From: Diphasiastrum complanatum
Lineage: Eukaryota; Streptophyta; Lycopodiopsida; Lycopodiales; Lycopodiaceae
Assembly (NCBI GenBank): GCA_029204225.1
Contig: CM055106.1
Span: forward strand, 3,499,954 to 3,563,953
Direction of reading: 5' to 3'
Length of the DNA stretch: 64,000 bases
Below the pieces are notes generated by a model. That model was given only the letters and a program-made list of their open reading frames with translations, did not search any database and was not told the DNA's origin. Position 1 is the stretch's first letter. Every line of letters starts with the position of its first letter. Positions 22,133 through 32,100 of the stretch are shown piece by piece. Both the position numbers and the translations under genes were made by a program.

Positions 22133-22720
22133 TTGTGTTTCATGTTATGAAAGAGGAAATCAGATCTATCAATGATTTGGTGAAGATATCAAGTCTAGAG
22201 CATGCTAGAGAGGATTCTACACCAAAATCGGATTTTTTGCTTTTGTAGATTGGATCTTTTGTAGATCAAAACACTAAATAGGTCAATATACTTGTTCAAT
22301 TCCATTTTTTGAATTCACATGCTGGATTTGGCCGATTTTTGGATCATTGGTTCAGCCTAAGTGGTGGCTTATAGATTGCATATCAAATTTTCAGCATTTG
22401 CATGTAGATTTGGAATAGTCAATTTTTTGTGATTTTGTCAAAACCCTAATTTTGATTGGATCTCTAGATAGTGAGGTTGCTGGACTTCATTTGAGTGTGT
22501 TTCAATCTTTGGAAGTTGCAAAAGTCATTAGATTGAGGATAGATCATAGGTTGATCAAGATTCCATGATTTTATGTGTTGATTTGCTTGGATAAGTGCTA
22601 GAAGAGAATTTGTGAGATAGTTTCAAATCTTGGTGATTTCTTTTGAAAGCATTTGTTGTTGTTCAAAGGAGTGCTTTGTGCACTGAAACAGGTTGAAAGA
22701 GAAGATCAGGTCATTGCTAC
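22133..22720 (+). other. copia-3 untranslated leader
   Basis: About 590 bp between the primer-binding site and the gag ATG, rich in T and without a long frame. Packaging and dimerisation signals normally lie in this part of an LTR element, but none is recognisable by eye. Confidence 0.7.
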
Positions 22721-23628
22721 ATGGCAACCTCAATTGGAGTCATGTTGGAAGCCAATGATAGGCTTACCTCAAGTAACTATTCATTATGGAAAGTGAGGAT
22801 GGAGTCACTTCTTGAGATGAATGATGTTTTGGATATTGTTGTAGGTTTGGAGGAGAGACCAGCAACACAACAAGATCAATTTAGGTATGACAAGAGGGCC
22901 AAGAAGGCTCTACACATGATAAAGATGAATGTTACCAATGAACTTCTCAAGGAAGTTGGTAAGTGTACATCATCTTTGGAAGCTTGGAATTCATTGAAGA
23001 AGTTTTATGAATCCAAGTCTACTTCTAGAGTGTTGACTCTAAGAAGGCAAATCTTTTCTTGTTTACAAAAGAATGAAGAAAGTCCAAGTACTTTTGTTTT
23101 GAGAATGAAAGCATTGAATGATGAGCTAGCTTGCATAGATGAAAGCATTAAGGAATGAGAGCTTATTCAAGTGATTCTTAATGGATTGTTGGATGCTCAT
23201 GCTAACATTGTTCAAAGTATTGCTATTCAAAAGACTTTGCCAAGTTTGATGGATCTTCAAGAGATCTTGATCAATGAGGAATATAGGCTTCAAGCAAGAG
23301 GTGGATCTACATCGACACTTCAAGAGGATGCTATGTTCACAAAGGGCAAATTCAAGGGCAAAACCAAAAGCAAGTGGTCTAAAGGCAAGATCAAGTGGAT
23401 GCTTCTTCAAGTGGCAAAAAAAAGGATAGATCAAAGCTCAAGTGCTTCTATTGTGGCATCAAAGGACACTTTGCAAGTGAGTGCTACAAGAAGAAGAGAG
23501 ATCAAAGAGACAAGCAAGGTAATCTTACTCTTGATGAGGATGGTTTGGATGTGCAAGATGCAAATGATGATTCTTTTGTGATGTCTTCATGTATGCTTGC
23601 TAATGATGGAGATCTAGATCCTTGGTGA
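22721..23628 (+). pseudogene. copia-3 gag
   Basis: The frame starts MATSIGVMLEANDRLTSSNY and carries the capsid region (CTSSLEAWNSLKKFYESKST). An in-frame TGA at 23156-23158 falls where related elements have Ser in a KESELVQ-type sequence. The frame resumes, then shifts near 23385-23400 into the frame with the zinc knuckle CFYCGIKGHFASEC. It ends at TGG-TGA (23626-23628), directly before IDSGA of the protease. The gag product would assemble the particle; this copy needs readthrough or trans supply. Confidence 0.9.
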
Positions 23629-25866
23629 ATTGATAGTGGAGCAAGTTCACACATGACCTTTCACAAAGAGTACTTCACTTCTTTGTTGGCATATGGAGAT
23701 GACAAGAGGGTGATCTACATGGCCAATGATGGTGAGTGTGCAATCAAAGGGATTGGCACAGTTCCTATTTCTCTCTCTACAAATAGGAATGTTCATTTGG
23801 AGGATGTCTTGTTTATTCCATCTATTACCAAGAATTTGCTTAGTGTGAGTCAAATGCTAAGCAAGGGCCTCAAGGTGGAGTTTGATGGAGATGTTTGTTT
23901 GATCAAAAGGAAGGATGTCTTGATTGGAAAAGGTAAAAGGCAAGGGAAGTTGTTCAAACTTGATGCTTGTGTTATTGCTAACCAAGTTGGATGTGTTGCA
24001 AGGGAGCAAATTTCTATTCAAGAGGTTTGGCACAACAGGATGGGACACCTCAACTTCAAGTCATTGGAGGTAATGGCAAGGAAGAAGGTTGTGATTGGTC
24101 TTCCAAGTTCCTTAAGTAATGACAAGCATGTTTGTGAGTCTTGTGCTTTGTCTAAGTCACATAGACTACATTATACTAGATCTATTTCTAGATCTACAAA
24201 GCCTTTTCAGCTTGTACATTTGGATATTCATGGATTTACTACAATTAGCAATAGTGGAGCTAAGATGTATGTAACATTCATTGATGATTTTAGTAGATTT
24301 TGTTGGATCTATCTACTAAAGAGTAAGGATGAAGTGTATGATGTCTTTGTCAAGTCCAAGAATGCAAGGGAGAACCAATTTTCCACAAAGATCAAGTGCT
24401 TGAGAGGTGACAATGGTGGTGAGTACATATCTAACAAGTTCAAGGCCTTTTGTGATGAGCATGGGATCAAGAGGGAGTATACAACATCAAGGACTCCACA
24501 ACAAAATGGAGTGGCTGAAAGGAAGAATAGGACTTTATGTGAAAGTGCTAAAGCTATGAGGTTAATTGCTAATCTTGACAAACCATTTTGGGATCAAGCT
24601 TTGTTGTGTGCCAACTTCTTGTGCAATAGGTGGCCGAGTGCTATTTTGGATGGAAGGACACCTCTTGAGATGCTATTCAAGAGGAGGCCGAGTGTCAACT
24701 TTCTAAGAACCTTTGGATGCACATACTATGTCAACATTACTCTTGATGATAGGACCAAGGAGGATTCATCTTCAAGAAGAGGTATTTTTGTTGGATATAG
24801 TGAGGTGAGTAAAGCCTACAAGGTTTACATTCCTTCTACTAACAAAGTGATTGTTGGTAGAGATGTCATTTTTGATGAGGAAAACATTCCAAAGGTGTCT
24901 TCAAGCATGATTGATGGTAAAGTAGATGGATCTAACATTCTTGATGTTGATGAGAAGGATCCTACTTTGGATGATGGTGATGATGGACCTTCATCAAGTC
25001 AAAAGCCAAGGAGAACATCAAGAGAAAGACAAGTACCTTCAAGGCTCACATATGATCAAAAGGGTAAGCAAGTAGTTTCTGGAAATTATGTTGCTTTCCT
25101 AACCTCTTTGGATGAGCCTACAAGTGTAGATCAAGCCAGGAAAGAAGAGGAGTGGATCCAAGCAATGGATCTTGAGTATCAAGCTCTTATGAAGAATGGA
25201 ACATGGAGATTGGTGGAGTTGCCTAAGGACAAGAAAGCTATTAGATGCAAATGGATCTTCAAGGTGAAGACAAACCAAGATGGATCTATCAACAAGTACA
25301 AGGCAAGGTTAGTGGCAAAAGGATATGCTCAACAACAAGGAATTGACTATGATGAGACCTTTGCACCCGTGGAAAAGATGGTAAGCATTCGAGTCATCAT
25401 TTCACTTGTTACACTTTATGGATGGGATCTATGGCAAATGGACATTTCAAATGCATTCTTGAATGGTGATCTTGAGGAGGAAGTATACATGGAGCAACCC
25501 GAGAGCTACATCTCATCAACAAAGCCAAATCATGTGTGTCTTCTACAAAAGAGTTTGTATGGCCTTAAGCAAGCACCAAGGAGTTGGTATGCTAAGCTTA
25601 ACACTTTTTTACTCTCTCAAGGCTTTGTTATGAGTGAGTATGATCATTCACTTTATTATAGGTTTGCTAGAAATGATGTTACCATCTTGCTAATCTATGT
25701 GGATGATATCATCTTGAGTGGTGGAGACAATCAAGATGTGGAGGATATCAAGAATGCTCTTAAGAAGGAGTTTGAGGTGCATGATCTTGGTAATTTGCAT
25801 TACATTTTAGGAATCGAAGTCATTAGATCTTCTCAATCTACTTTCATTTGTCAAGAGAAGTGCTAA
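23629..25866 (+). CDS. copia-3 pol: protease, integrase and RT
   Basis: The open frame of the pol polyprotein follows the UGA with IDSGASSHM (protease). Numbered from the Met at 23653, it carries the HHCC zinc finger (127-165, VWHNRMGH ... CESCALSKSH) and an intact integrase triad, Asp 191 in HLDIHG, Asp 253 in RGDNGGEY and Glu 290 in VAERKNR. The linker has an acidic patch (430-446). RT carries MDISNAFLNG (about 596) and YVDD (682-685). It ends early at 25864-25866, where about two bases appear to be missing compared with relatives, which moves the remaining RT and RNase H to another frame. Confidence 0.9.
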   Translation: MDSGASSHMTFHKEYFTSLLAYGDDKRVIYMANDGECAIKGIGTVPISLSTNRNVHLEDVLFIPSITKNLLSVSQMLSKGLKVEFDGDVCLIKRKDVLIGKGKRQGKLFKLDACVIANQVGCVAREQISIQEVWHNRMGHLNFKSLEVMARKKVVIGLPSSLSNDKHVCESCALSKSHRLHYTRSISRSTKPFQLVHLDIHGFTTISNSGAKMYVTFIDDFSRFCWIYLLKSKDEVYDVFVKSKNARENQFSTKIKCLRGDNGGEYISNKFKAFCDEHGIKREYTTSRTPQQNGVAERKNRTLCESAKAMRLIANLDKPFWDQALLCANFLCNRWPSAILDGRTPLEMLFKRRPSVNFLRTFGCTYYVNITLDDRTKEDSSSRRGIFVGYSEVSKAYKVYIPSTNKVIVGRDVIFDEENIPKVSSSMIDGKVDGSNILDVDEKDPTLDDGDDGPSSSQKPRRTSRERQVPSRLTYDQKGKQVVSGNYVAFLTSLDEPTSVDQARKEEEWIQAMDLEYQALMKNGTWRLVELPKDKKAIRCKWIFKVKTNQDGSINKYKARLVAKGYAQQQGIDYDETFAPVEKMVSIRVIISLVTLYGWDLWQMDISNAFLNGDLEEEVYMEQPESYISSTKPNHVCLLQKSLYGLKQAPRSWYAKLNTFLLSQGFVMSEYDHSLYYRFARNDVTILLIYVDDIILSGGDNQDVEDIKNALKKEFEVHDLGNLHYILGIEVIRSSQSTFICQEKC

Positions 25867-26664
25867 TTCTATTCTAGAAAGATTTCATATGGTAGATGCA
25901 AAAGCTATTGATACACCTATGGAGTCTCATGTAAAGCTTACTATAAGAGGTAATGAAAGATCCTTCAAGGACATTACTCTCTATAGAAAGCTAGTTGGTT
26001 CACTCATCTATCTAACCATTACTAGACCTGATCTAAGCTATTGTGTTGGAAGATTGAGTCAATTCATGCAAGATCCTAGTGTTGGAAGCTAGGAAAGCGA
26101 GTTTTGAGGTACATCATTGGAACTCGAGAGTTTGGCATATTGTATGAGGGATCATCACCTAATCTTTTTGGATTTTCAGATTCAGACTATGTTGGAGATG
26201 TAATGGATAGGAAATCCATTAGTTCTTATTGTATTTTCATAGGTGATGGAGCTATATCATGGATGTCAAAGAAACAAGCCACTATCTCATTGTCATATAG
26301 TGAGGCCGAGTACAAAGCTCTTACACATTGCACGAAGGAGATGGTATGGATCAAAAGGATGATCAAGGATCTTCACTTGCTGGATTTTTTAGAGAGCCCA
26401 ATCATCTTTTGTGACAATCAATCAGCCCAAATAATGGCATCCAATCCTATCTTTCATGTGAGGAGCAAGCATATTGAGATACAATATCATTTTGTGAGGG
26501 AGCGAGTCATTGCAAAGGAGGTGGAGCTTCAACATGTGTCTTCAAGGGAATGTGTGGCTGATATGTTCACCAAAGCATTGGAAAAAGACTTGTTCATGAA
26601 GCATAGGACCTCACTTGGAGTATTATCAAAGTTTATGCTCAAACTAGTTGAAGAGGGAGTGTGA
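25867..26664 (+). pseudogene. copia-3 RT end and RNase H, frameshifted
   Basis: Two frames continue pol: the first holds DTPMESHVKLT and YRKLVGSLIYLTITRPDLSY and stops at about 26090, where several bases seem deleted (a Trp-containing HWK segment is absent). The second holds RYIIGTREFG, DSDYVGDVMDRKSISS, SWMSKKQATISLS and the tail VADMFTKALEKDLF. RNase H removes the RNA template during reverse transcription. The final codons run straight into the polypurine tract. Confidence 0.9.
26651..26659 (+). other. copia-3 polypurine tract
   Basis: AAGAGGGAG precedes the TG of the 3' LTR at 26660. It primes plus-strand cDNA synthesis and overlaps the last pol codons. Confidence 0.9.
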
Positions 26665-27309
26665 AAGATTCAACTAGTTTCATCACATTTTGCAATATTT
26701 CCATATTTGGCATATTGAGGCCAAAACTTGTTTTAGACTTAGAGGTTGACTTTTCAAAGTTCATTAGTCTAAATTTCATTCGAATAAACACTTTTTGAAA
26801 GTGTGGGAAAGATAGAATGCGAGTTTGAGTACATTCAATTTGAATAAGTTGGGTACATTGAATCTAGACCCAAAATTGGTAGGGTTAGCATTTTGGTTGG
26901 AAAGCCAAGTGGCCAAATAGGGTTTGGACCTGCTATAAAAGGATGTAACTCGTGGAGAGAGTCATCTTCTCTCTTCTCTATCTCATTTCATGCTTATACA
27001 TGGTTCTCTTGGGTTCTACTATCCATTGGTGCACTATCTTGGTGATTGCTTGCAATTCTATGTGTAGAATGATCTATATTTGCTATTTTTGGATCCACAC
27101 GTGTGAAATACAGTAGCTTGCTGGTTTTGTATGGACAGCAAAAGTACATAATCATTTCATTCAAGTTTGATCAAGTTCTATTAGTGTTTGCATCTCAAAT
27201 TGTGTGTAGATGCTGATTTTTCTACATTGGTGAAATTGGTAGTGTATTTCTCTTTCTAACCAAAGATCATTCAAGTAGATTGGATCTTAAGGATCTGAAA
27301 TCTTTCACA
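26660..27309 (+). repeat. copia-3 3' LTR, 650 bp
   Basis: Same length as the 5' LTR, with about seven substitutions and no indels seen. It is followed by the second copy of the ATAGA duplication. Confidence 0.97.
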
Positions 27310-27775
27310 ATAGATAGGGCCTGAGCACGTTGCAGGGCAATGGAAACACACTGTTTGAAAGAAGCCACGAGAATAGAACCAGGAATACCTTGATGCTCTG
27401 TCGCCTGATGAGAACACATGCGAAGAAAATCCTCAAAGCATCGATGCAAGGTGCCATAAGTCTCAACAGCCAAAGGAAGGAAAGCATCAGTGGAGTGCCT
27501 GTCGGAGTAGTTTTTTTCCTTCTCTTGTGTTGCGACGCCTGCCGCTTCTCCTGGTGTGAAGATAGAGTGAGGCAATAGGTCACCACGTGTGGGATCAACA
27601 ACAACAACATCTGCCAAAGTACGAAGCCCATCCCGAGAGAGGACAATGTCAACATGCCTGCGGGAAGAGTGAGACGCGGAAGAAGGAAGGACATGAGACT
27701 GCTCTTTGAGGACATGGAATCCTCCATCTCTGGCTATAGCGGCCGCTACATCTCTGACATTGGTGATTGTTCTAC
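27310..27775 (-). pseudogene. LINE-like element, C-terminal fragment
   Basis: The minus-strand frame matches the end of the LINE-like protein at 57275-60663: GGFHVLKEQSHVLP, then RRHVDIVLSRDGL, TLADVVVVDPTRGDL, AVETYGTLHRCFEDFL and VSIALQRAQAL. Only about the last 150 residues are present. The 5' side stops at 27775, where copia gag in the opposite orientation begins; the 3' side is split by copia-3 and continues at 21470. This is a 5'-truncated copy, the usual outcome of target-primed reverse transcription. Confidence 0.8.
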
Positions 27776-27966
27776 ATGCTTGGGATTGTCTCAAGTCCAT
27801 CTATGAAGCCAAGAACACCTCTAGGCTTCTCACTCTTAGAAATCAAATCTTCCAAAGTAGTCAAAAGAGTGATGAGAGTGCATCTAATTATGTTTTGAGA
27901 GTCAAGGATATTCATAGGGAGCTTGCATTTATTGGTGACTCAATCAATCAAAGTGAGCTAGTCGAG
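27776..27966 (+). pseudogene. Copia gag fragment
   Basis: A plus-strand stretch encodes HAWDCLKSIYEAKNTSRLL and ESASNYVLRVKDIHREL, closely similar to the copia-4 gag at 45581-46588. It has no start, zinc knuckle or following pol. It abuts the LINE-like fragment in opposite orientation, so the boundary at 27775/27776 is a rearrangement or insertion junction. Confidence 0.8.
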
Positions 27967-29190
27967 ATTCGACACAATCTGCAAGATCGAAGGAGTTCAC
28001 TTCGCTATAAGCAATTTTGTGCATATACATTTTGCAGCAAAGACATTGTTTTTCGTTTGGAACTTTTGCGGCAAAGACATTGTTTTTCGTTCAGAATATT
28101 TATGTTAAAAGTTCTTTCATAAGATTTTCAGCTCGCTATTGTAAAGAAATCACACTTCACAATGATTCAGATGAAGATATCAAGTTAACTTAGGAGCTTT
28201 TTGATGGAACATTGCTCCCGGGTAAGCTTGAAGAATTCGACAACCTACCAGTTGGCCGCTATACGAAATCAAAAGAAGACTTGATGTTGATTGAGGCTCA
28301 ACAAAATTTGGAGTTAGCCCAAAAACTACATGAAGAATTGAATTTTTCTTAAATATTAATTCTTGTCTATATTGTGGTGACGTTTCTATGTGATGCTGAA
28401 TCCAGATCTTTGAGGTTTTGAAGATGTTTTGAAGTTTGATTTTAATTCATAGTTAAATATACCTCTTATGGCATAATTGAACATATATTCAACCTAATTG
28501 TTAACTAGACCTTTTCACGGGAGTGACGCAGTTGTAATTCTAGAGGTGTGTTTGTTTGCCTCTTAGAACATTTATTGATCTCACGCTTCAATCTCGACCA
28601 TCGAGAGAGAAGAGTTTATGTATTTGTAAAAGGTTGAAGAAGTGAATAGAGTGCTGAGAGTTATTCTTTCTTATCTCTGTTCTCTGCATTGTTGAGTGTG
28701 AGTGATCCTGAGTCTACTAGCAATCTCTAACGCATTACATGAATTACTCTCTGATCAGACGGAATTTGTAGCACATTACAGTCGTTTGCGGTGTATCCGT
28801 AAAACATGCTCTAAAAAATTGTCTTAAAATCATCTTATTCCTCTGTCGCAAATACTTTCTTTTCGGCACTCGAATAACGTCTACATTTGGTACAGTCTAG
28901 CATGATCATTGAATAAAACTGTATGTATACATTTGAGATGATAGTTCCTGTCTGAAGAATTGAGTCTTTGATCTATGTTCCTGATTGTAACTGACATAAG
29001 TTTCTAATGTGCTTCAAAACTATTCATGCTCTTTAACCATAATCTTGGACTTAAGTTATTGAGGACTTCTGTCTAGAAACGAACAGTTCGCGAACGCGAT
29101 TAATTAATTGTCTGCACAATCACGAATACATCGAACATTTTTTGATTCTCTGATGACACCTTAATCAGCCGGAGTGTAGTACTGTTGTGC
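27967..29190. other. Unassigned stretch
   Basis: No domain is recognisable. A plus-strand reading at about 28220-28350 (PGKLEEFDNLPVGRYTK, ending in a stop) looks protein-like but is too short to assign. It may be the interior of the minus-strand element whose LTR follows. Confidence 0.4.
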
Positions 29191-29203
29191 TACTCTGATA
29201 CCA
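29191..29203 (-). other. Possible degenerate primer-binding site
   Basis: The minus strand reads TGGTATCAGAGTA, close to the initiator-Met complement. It is 7 bp from the putative LTR at 29211, a wider gap than usual. Confidence 0.4.
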
Positions 29204-29210
29204 TCTCACT

Positions 29211-29392
29211 TGTAGAACATGTTTCATTCGATTTGTTAGAGACAAGACTATTGTTCTGAAATCATTAACACTACACAATCCAACACAAGTAATACTGGTT
29301 ACTTTTTAATATCTATTACAACCAGAATAACGTCCAAATCCACTTCACTTGAAACAAATCATAAATTGTACCAAATATATAACTTTCTAACA
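29211..29392 (-). repeat. Putative short LTR, ~182 bp
   Basis: In plus orientation it runs TGTAGAACATG to CTTTCTAACA. The minus-strand start TGTTAGAAA resembles that of the copia-2 LTR. A primer-binding-like site lies on the left, and a purine-rich AGAGAGGA (minus strand) lies directly to the right, so this single LTR has both kinds of internal signal next to it. No second copy is visible, which limits confidence. Confidence 0.35.
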
Positions 29393-29496
29393 TCCTCTCT
29401 GGGTTCGACATTATTTACTACAAAATCTGTATTAACCTTGTTGGTATAGCATGGCATACTCATTTTGAGGACAGAACTGGTCTAAAGGGGGAAGAA

Positions 29497-29987
29497 TGCT
29501 ATGTCCATGTCTTGTATAAGGGAATCAGATTAGTTCTTGACGTGGATAGCCGGTCACTCCAGATGTATGTGATTATTAGTTATGCTATGTCATTCCGGAC
29601 GTGGTCGTATCAAGTAATTAATAATCATATGAGGGCCCAGACCTGTAATTGGACATAGGAGCACATGCATGGTGAAGACTACTTTAATGCAAGAATAGGA
29701 GGTCAATAGCTCAATATAGGTTGCATGGTGATCCTAGGAGAAATGTTCTCTCTCTCTCTTGAGGAGAATATGTCCATTGGAAACTCGCCCATCCTCCTAT
29801 TGTGATTTCAGATTCTTGAGCCAATTTCTCCTCCTCTCTCTTGTGTTCTTCACTATGGCTTGGGGGCTAGGTCTAGGAGGAAACTCCGGGAGGGATCTAG
29901 GTTTGGATGGGTGGTTTTGCTGCACAGGTGTCCTTTTGGTTGTTTTGCAATAGGATCTAGCCAGATCTTCATAAGGCGATCCTTACA
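29497..29987 (+). repeat. LTR-B copy, plus orientation
   Basis: It begins TGCTATGTCC right after a gypsy-like 3' end, 'gaggacagaactggtctaaagggggaagaa', whose purine run serves as polypurine tract, and ends CCTTACA. It matches the reverse copies at 767-1234 and 4439-4738. It contains a GAGA/CTCT-rich stretch at about 29748. It is therefore a 3' LTR whose upstream element is mostly gone. Confidence 0.7.
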
Positions 29988-30726
29988 AGAACAGTGATAT
30001 ATCTTGGTTTTTTGAAAATTTTCATTTTTTGTTTTTCGATATTTTTTTCTCATTTTTTCAAATGGTTTTACGTGGGCTAATGTGCTAGTGCTAATGCGTG
30101 GACCGGATTCCAGGAACCCGTGAGTCCTATAGTGCCTGTATATTCCGACGACACACTAAGGACTGTGTTCTAAATGAGGAATAAAGAAACAATTTAGTCT
30201 TGATTCCTAGGCCTGAGAGGATTTCCGCCTCTTTGGGTCTCAATTAGCCCTCGCTCTATATTCCAAGAGATTGGGATAGCGATAAACTAGAGAACCAACT
30301 CCATTCACCATCAAAAGCCCGACAATTATTTAAGAAAAGAGATAACTAGCCAAAGAACTCGAACACAAGATATTATTAACATCCCTACCATCTCGACAAT
30401 ACTACTAATGAAATTTGAAAATATCAAACCTTTACTCTATTTTCGATGACTATACACAAATCATAAGCATACTGTGTGAACTCATCATACTGAACTATGA
30501 AGCTCATAGCAATTGTTGTATTTAAAATATTTTCAGAAGACACTTCTCACAAATACCAACACTATGAACCACAAACAACTAATTCGTTAGTCTTGACTTT
30601 TCAAATTTGCTGCCTGACTTAATCGTACCATTCAAAATCGAACCAACAAACAATAGTAGAGACTAAGAGCTTTGGAGATACACCTCAATGCTAGTCCAGA
30701 CTTGTGCTTAGTGGGGAATGAGGGGC
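29988..30726. other. Unassigned, possible gypsy 3' flank
   Basis: No coding frame. The gypsy 3' LTR should lie in or near this region, but I could not pair it with a 5' copy, so no boundary is given. Confidence 0.35.
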
Positions 30727-31185
30727 TCACTGTGTCATTAGTTGATTTGGTCTTTGTTGCTTCACCAAATGAGGCCTCTTGTTGGCTAGCGCGTCCAATA
30801 GATACTCAAAATTTTGGACTGAAATGGTTGCATCTGCATTTGTCAAAAATATAGCTTGATTCGCGTATTTACTAAACAACTTGAAGGTGGTATCCTTGAC
30901 CATAGAGATTTTATACCCCTTTGTGGGTATGAAGCAGTTGCTCAGAAAATGGGTGGCTTCATCCACTGAATCTTTGTTTGTAGAAACAATTTTACCATCC
31001 AATGGTAATCTGAGAGCTGTGCAGAACAGATCTTCGAAAATAGGAGAAATTTGCCTCGCACATGTATTTTCTTGAAATATTCTCGAGAATAAAAATATAG
31101 TAGACAAATCATTCAAAAAAAATACTAGAAAATTTCTCAAAAAATTGGAAAAAGATGTTAGAAAAGATTCTAGAAAGATTCTCAC
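30727..31185 (-). CDS. Unidentified ORF 3' of gypsy integrase
   Basis: A 152-codon minus-strand frame lies downstream of the gypsy integrase and is not part of any known pol domain. The first ~45 residues come from A/T-rich repeat DNA and are Phe-rich, so the true start is probably further in. The rest (ISPIFEDLFCTALRLP, THFLSNCFIPTKGYK, DTTFKLFSKYANQAI, FEYLLDALANKRPHL) has normal protein composition. I do not recognise the family. It may be an extra 3' ORF of the gypsy element or a captured fragment. Confidence 0.35.
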   Translation of the reverse strand: MRIFLESFLTSFSNFLRNFLVFFLNDLSTIFLFSRIFQENTCARQISPIFEDLFCTALRLPLDGKIVSTNKDSVDEATHFLSNCFIPTKGYKISMVKDTTFKLFSKYANQAIFLTNADATISVQNFEYLLDALANKRPHLVKQQRPNQLMTQ

Positions 31186-31480
31186 AAATGATCTGCGAAA
31201 ATTAAAACACGTTTTGCTGACAAAGTGAGTGTTGTGAAAAATTCAAGAAAAATTCTCGAAAAGACTTTGAAAATGTCTTGAAAAATTGTGAGAAGCCTAG
31301 AAAAATTCTCGACAAGTTCTTGAAAACACTTTGAAGAATGATTTTTGAAAAAAAAATTGCTAGAAAGTGGTAGAAAATTTTACGAACATTTCTAGAAAAG
31401 ATAGGAAAAAAGTCGCGATCAATTCTAGAAAAGAAAAAATAATTCGCGATCAATTCCAAAAAAATACTAGAAAAGAATAA
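31060..31480. repeat. A-rich repeats with TTCnnGAA palindromes
   Basis: A low-complexity stretch built from variants of 'aaaaattctcgaaaag' and 'ttctagaaaag'. Exact TTC-NN-GAA cores occur near 31163, 31251, 31391 and 31424. These are heat-shock-element-like half-site pairs, but the A-rich composition makes chance or simple-repeat origin likely. Confidence 0.6.
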
Positions 31481-31570
31481 AAATAAGAATAAAATTTTTT
31501 TTGGTCAAAGTTAGTATTTCTTGAGTTTGGACCCATTAATTCGTGTAGGTAATAGTTCGCCTTCAAGTGA

Positions 31571-32095
31571 TTAGAGTTGTACAGAACCATTCTTAAACAC
31601 CTCTATGACTTTATAGGGTCCAAGCCATCTCATATGAAGTTTTCCAGGGAACTTTTGATGTTGACTATCATAGATCAGTGCAAAGTCATCGGCTTTAAGA
31701 TCACATTTCCTAATACGACTGTCATACTTTTTCTTTCGTTGTTCCTGGATCTCCTCCGTTAATTTTTGTGAATTTGCACGAGCTTTAGATAGTTCTTCAA
31801 TATTGGTCAACCTTTCCTTAATACTTTCTGCATCTGTTCGTTGAACTTGAATACGAAAAGTTGTCACCTCAAATTCAATAGGCAAAATAGGATGCATATT
31901 ATAAGTAAGAAAATATGGTGTCTGCTTTGTCGTGATCTTTTCTGTGTTACGATAAGCTTAGAGAACTGATGGTAATTTCTAATCCCAATCAGTCGCATGT
32001 GCATTAGTAATTTTGTTCAGGACCTTACATAAGATTCCATTAGCTCTCTCAGTCAACTCGTTTGCTTTTGGATTATAAGAGACTGTTTTTTTGTG
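31571..32095 (-). pseudogene. gypsy-1 integrase, C-terminal part
   Basis: The minus strand reads SYNPKANELTERANGIL (the core region with the catalytic Glu), then TTKQTPYFLTYNMHPILPIEFE and, near the end, ADDFALIYDSQHQKFPGKL and MRWLGPYKVIEVFKNGSVQL. The last part is the GPY/F-type tail typical of gypsy integrases. No chromodomain follows. Its upstream portion lies beyond the nested element, at 37354. Confidence 0.85.
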
Positions 32096-32100
32096 TGTAC

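Larger units (their letters stand above)
21471..27309 (+). mobile_element. copia-3, near-intact Ty1/copia element
   Basis: A 5839-bp plus-strand element with two 650-bp LTRs (TGTGAAAG...TTTCACA), primer-binding site, gag, protease, integrase, RT, RNase H and polypurine tract. It is flanked by a perfect 5-bp duplication, ATAGA, at 21466-21470 and 27310-27314. The LTRs differ at about seven positions by eye (about 1%), so insertion was fairly recent. Despite that, gag and pol are interrupted by stops and small indels. It inserted into a LINE-like element fragment. Confidence 0.97.

Noticed and set aside
27305-27727. 140-codon minus-strand Leu/Ser-rich frame
   Set aside because: It overlaps, in another frame, the LINE-like C-terminal fragment that has clear homology.
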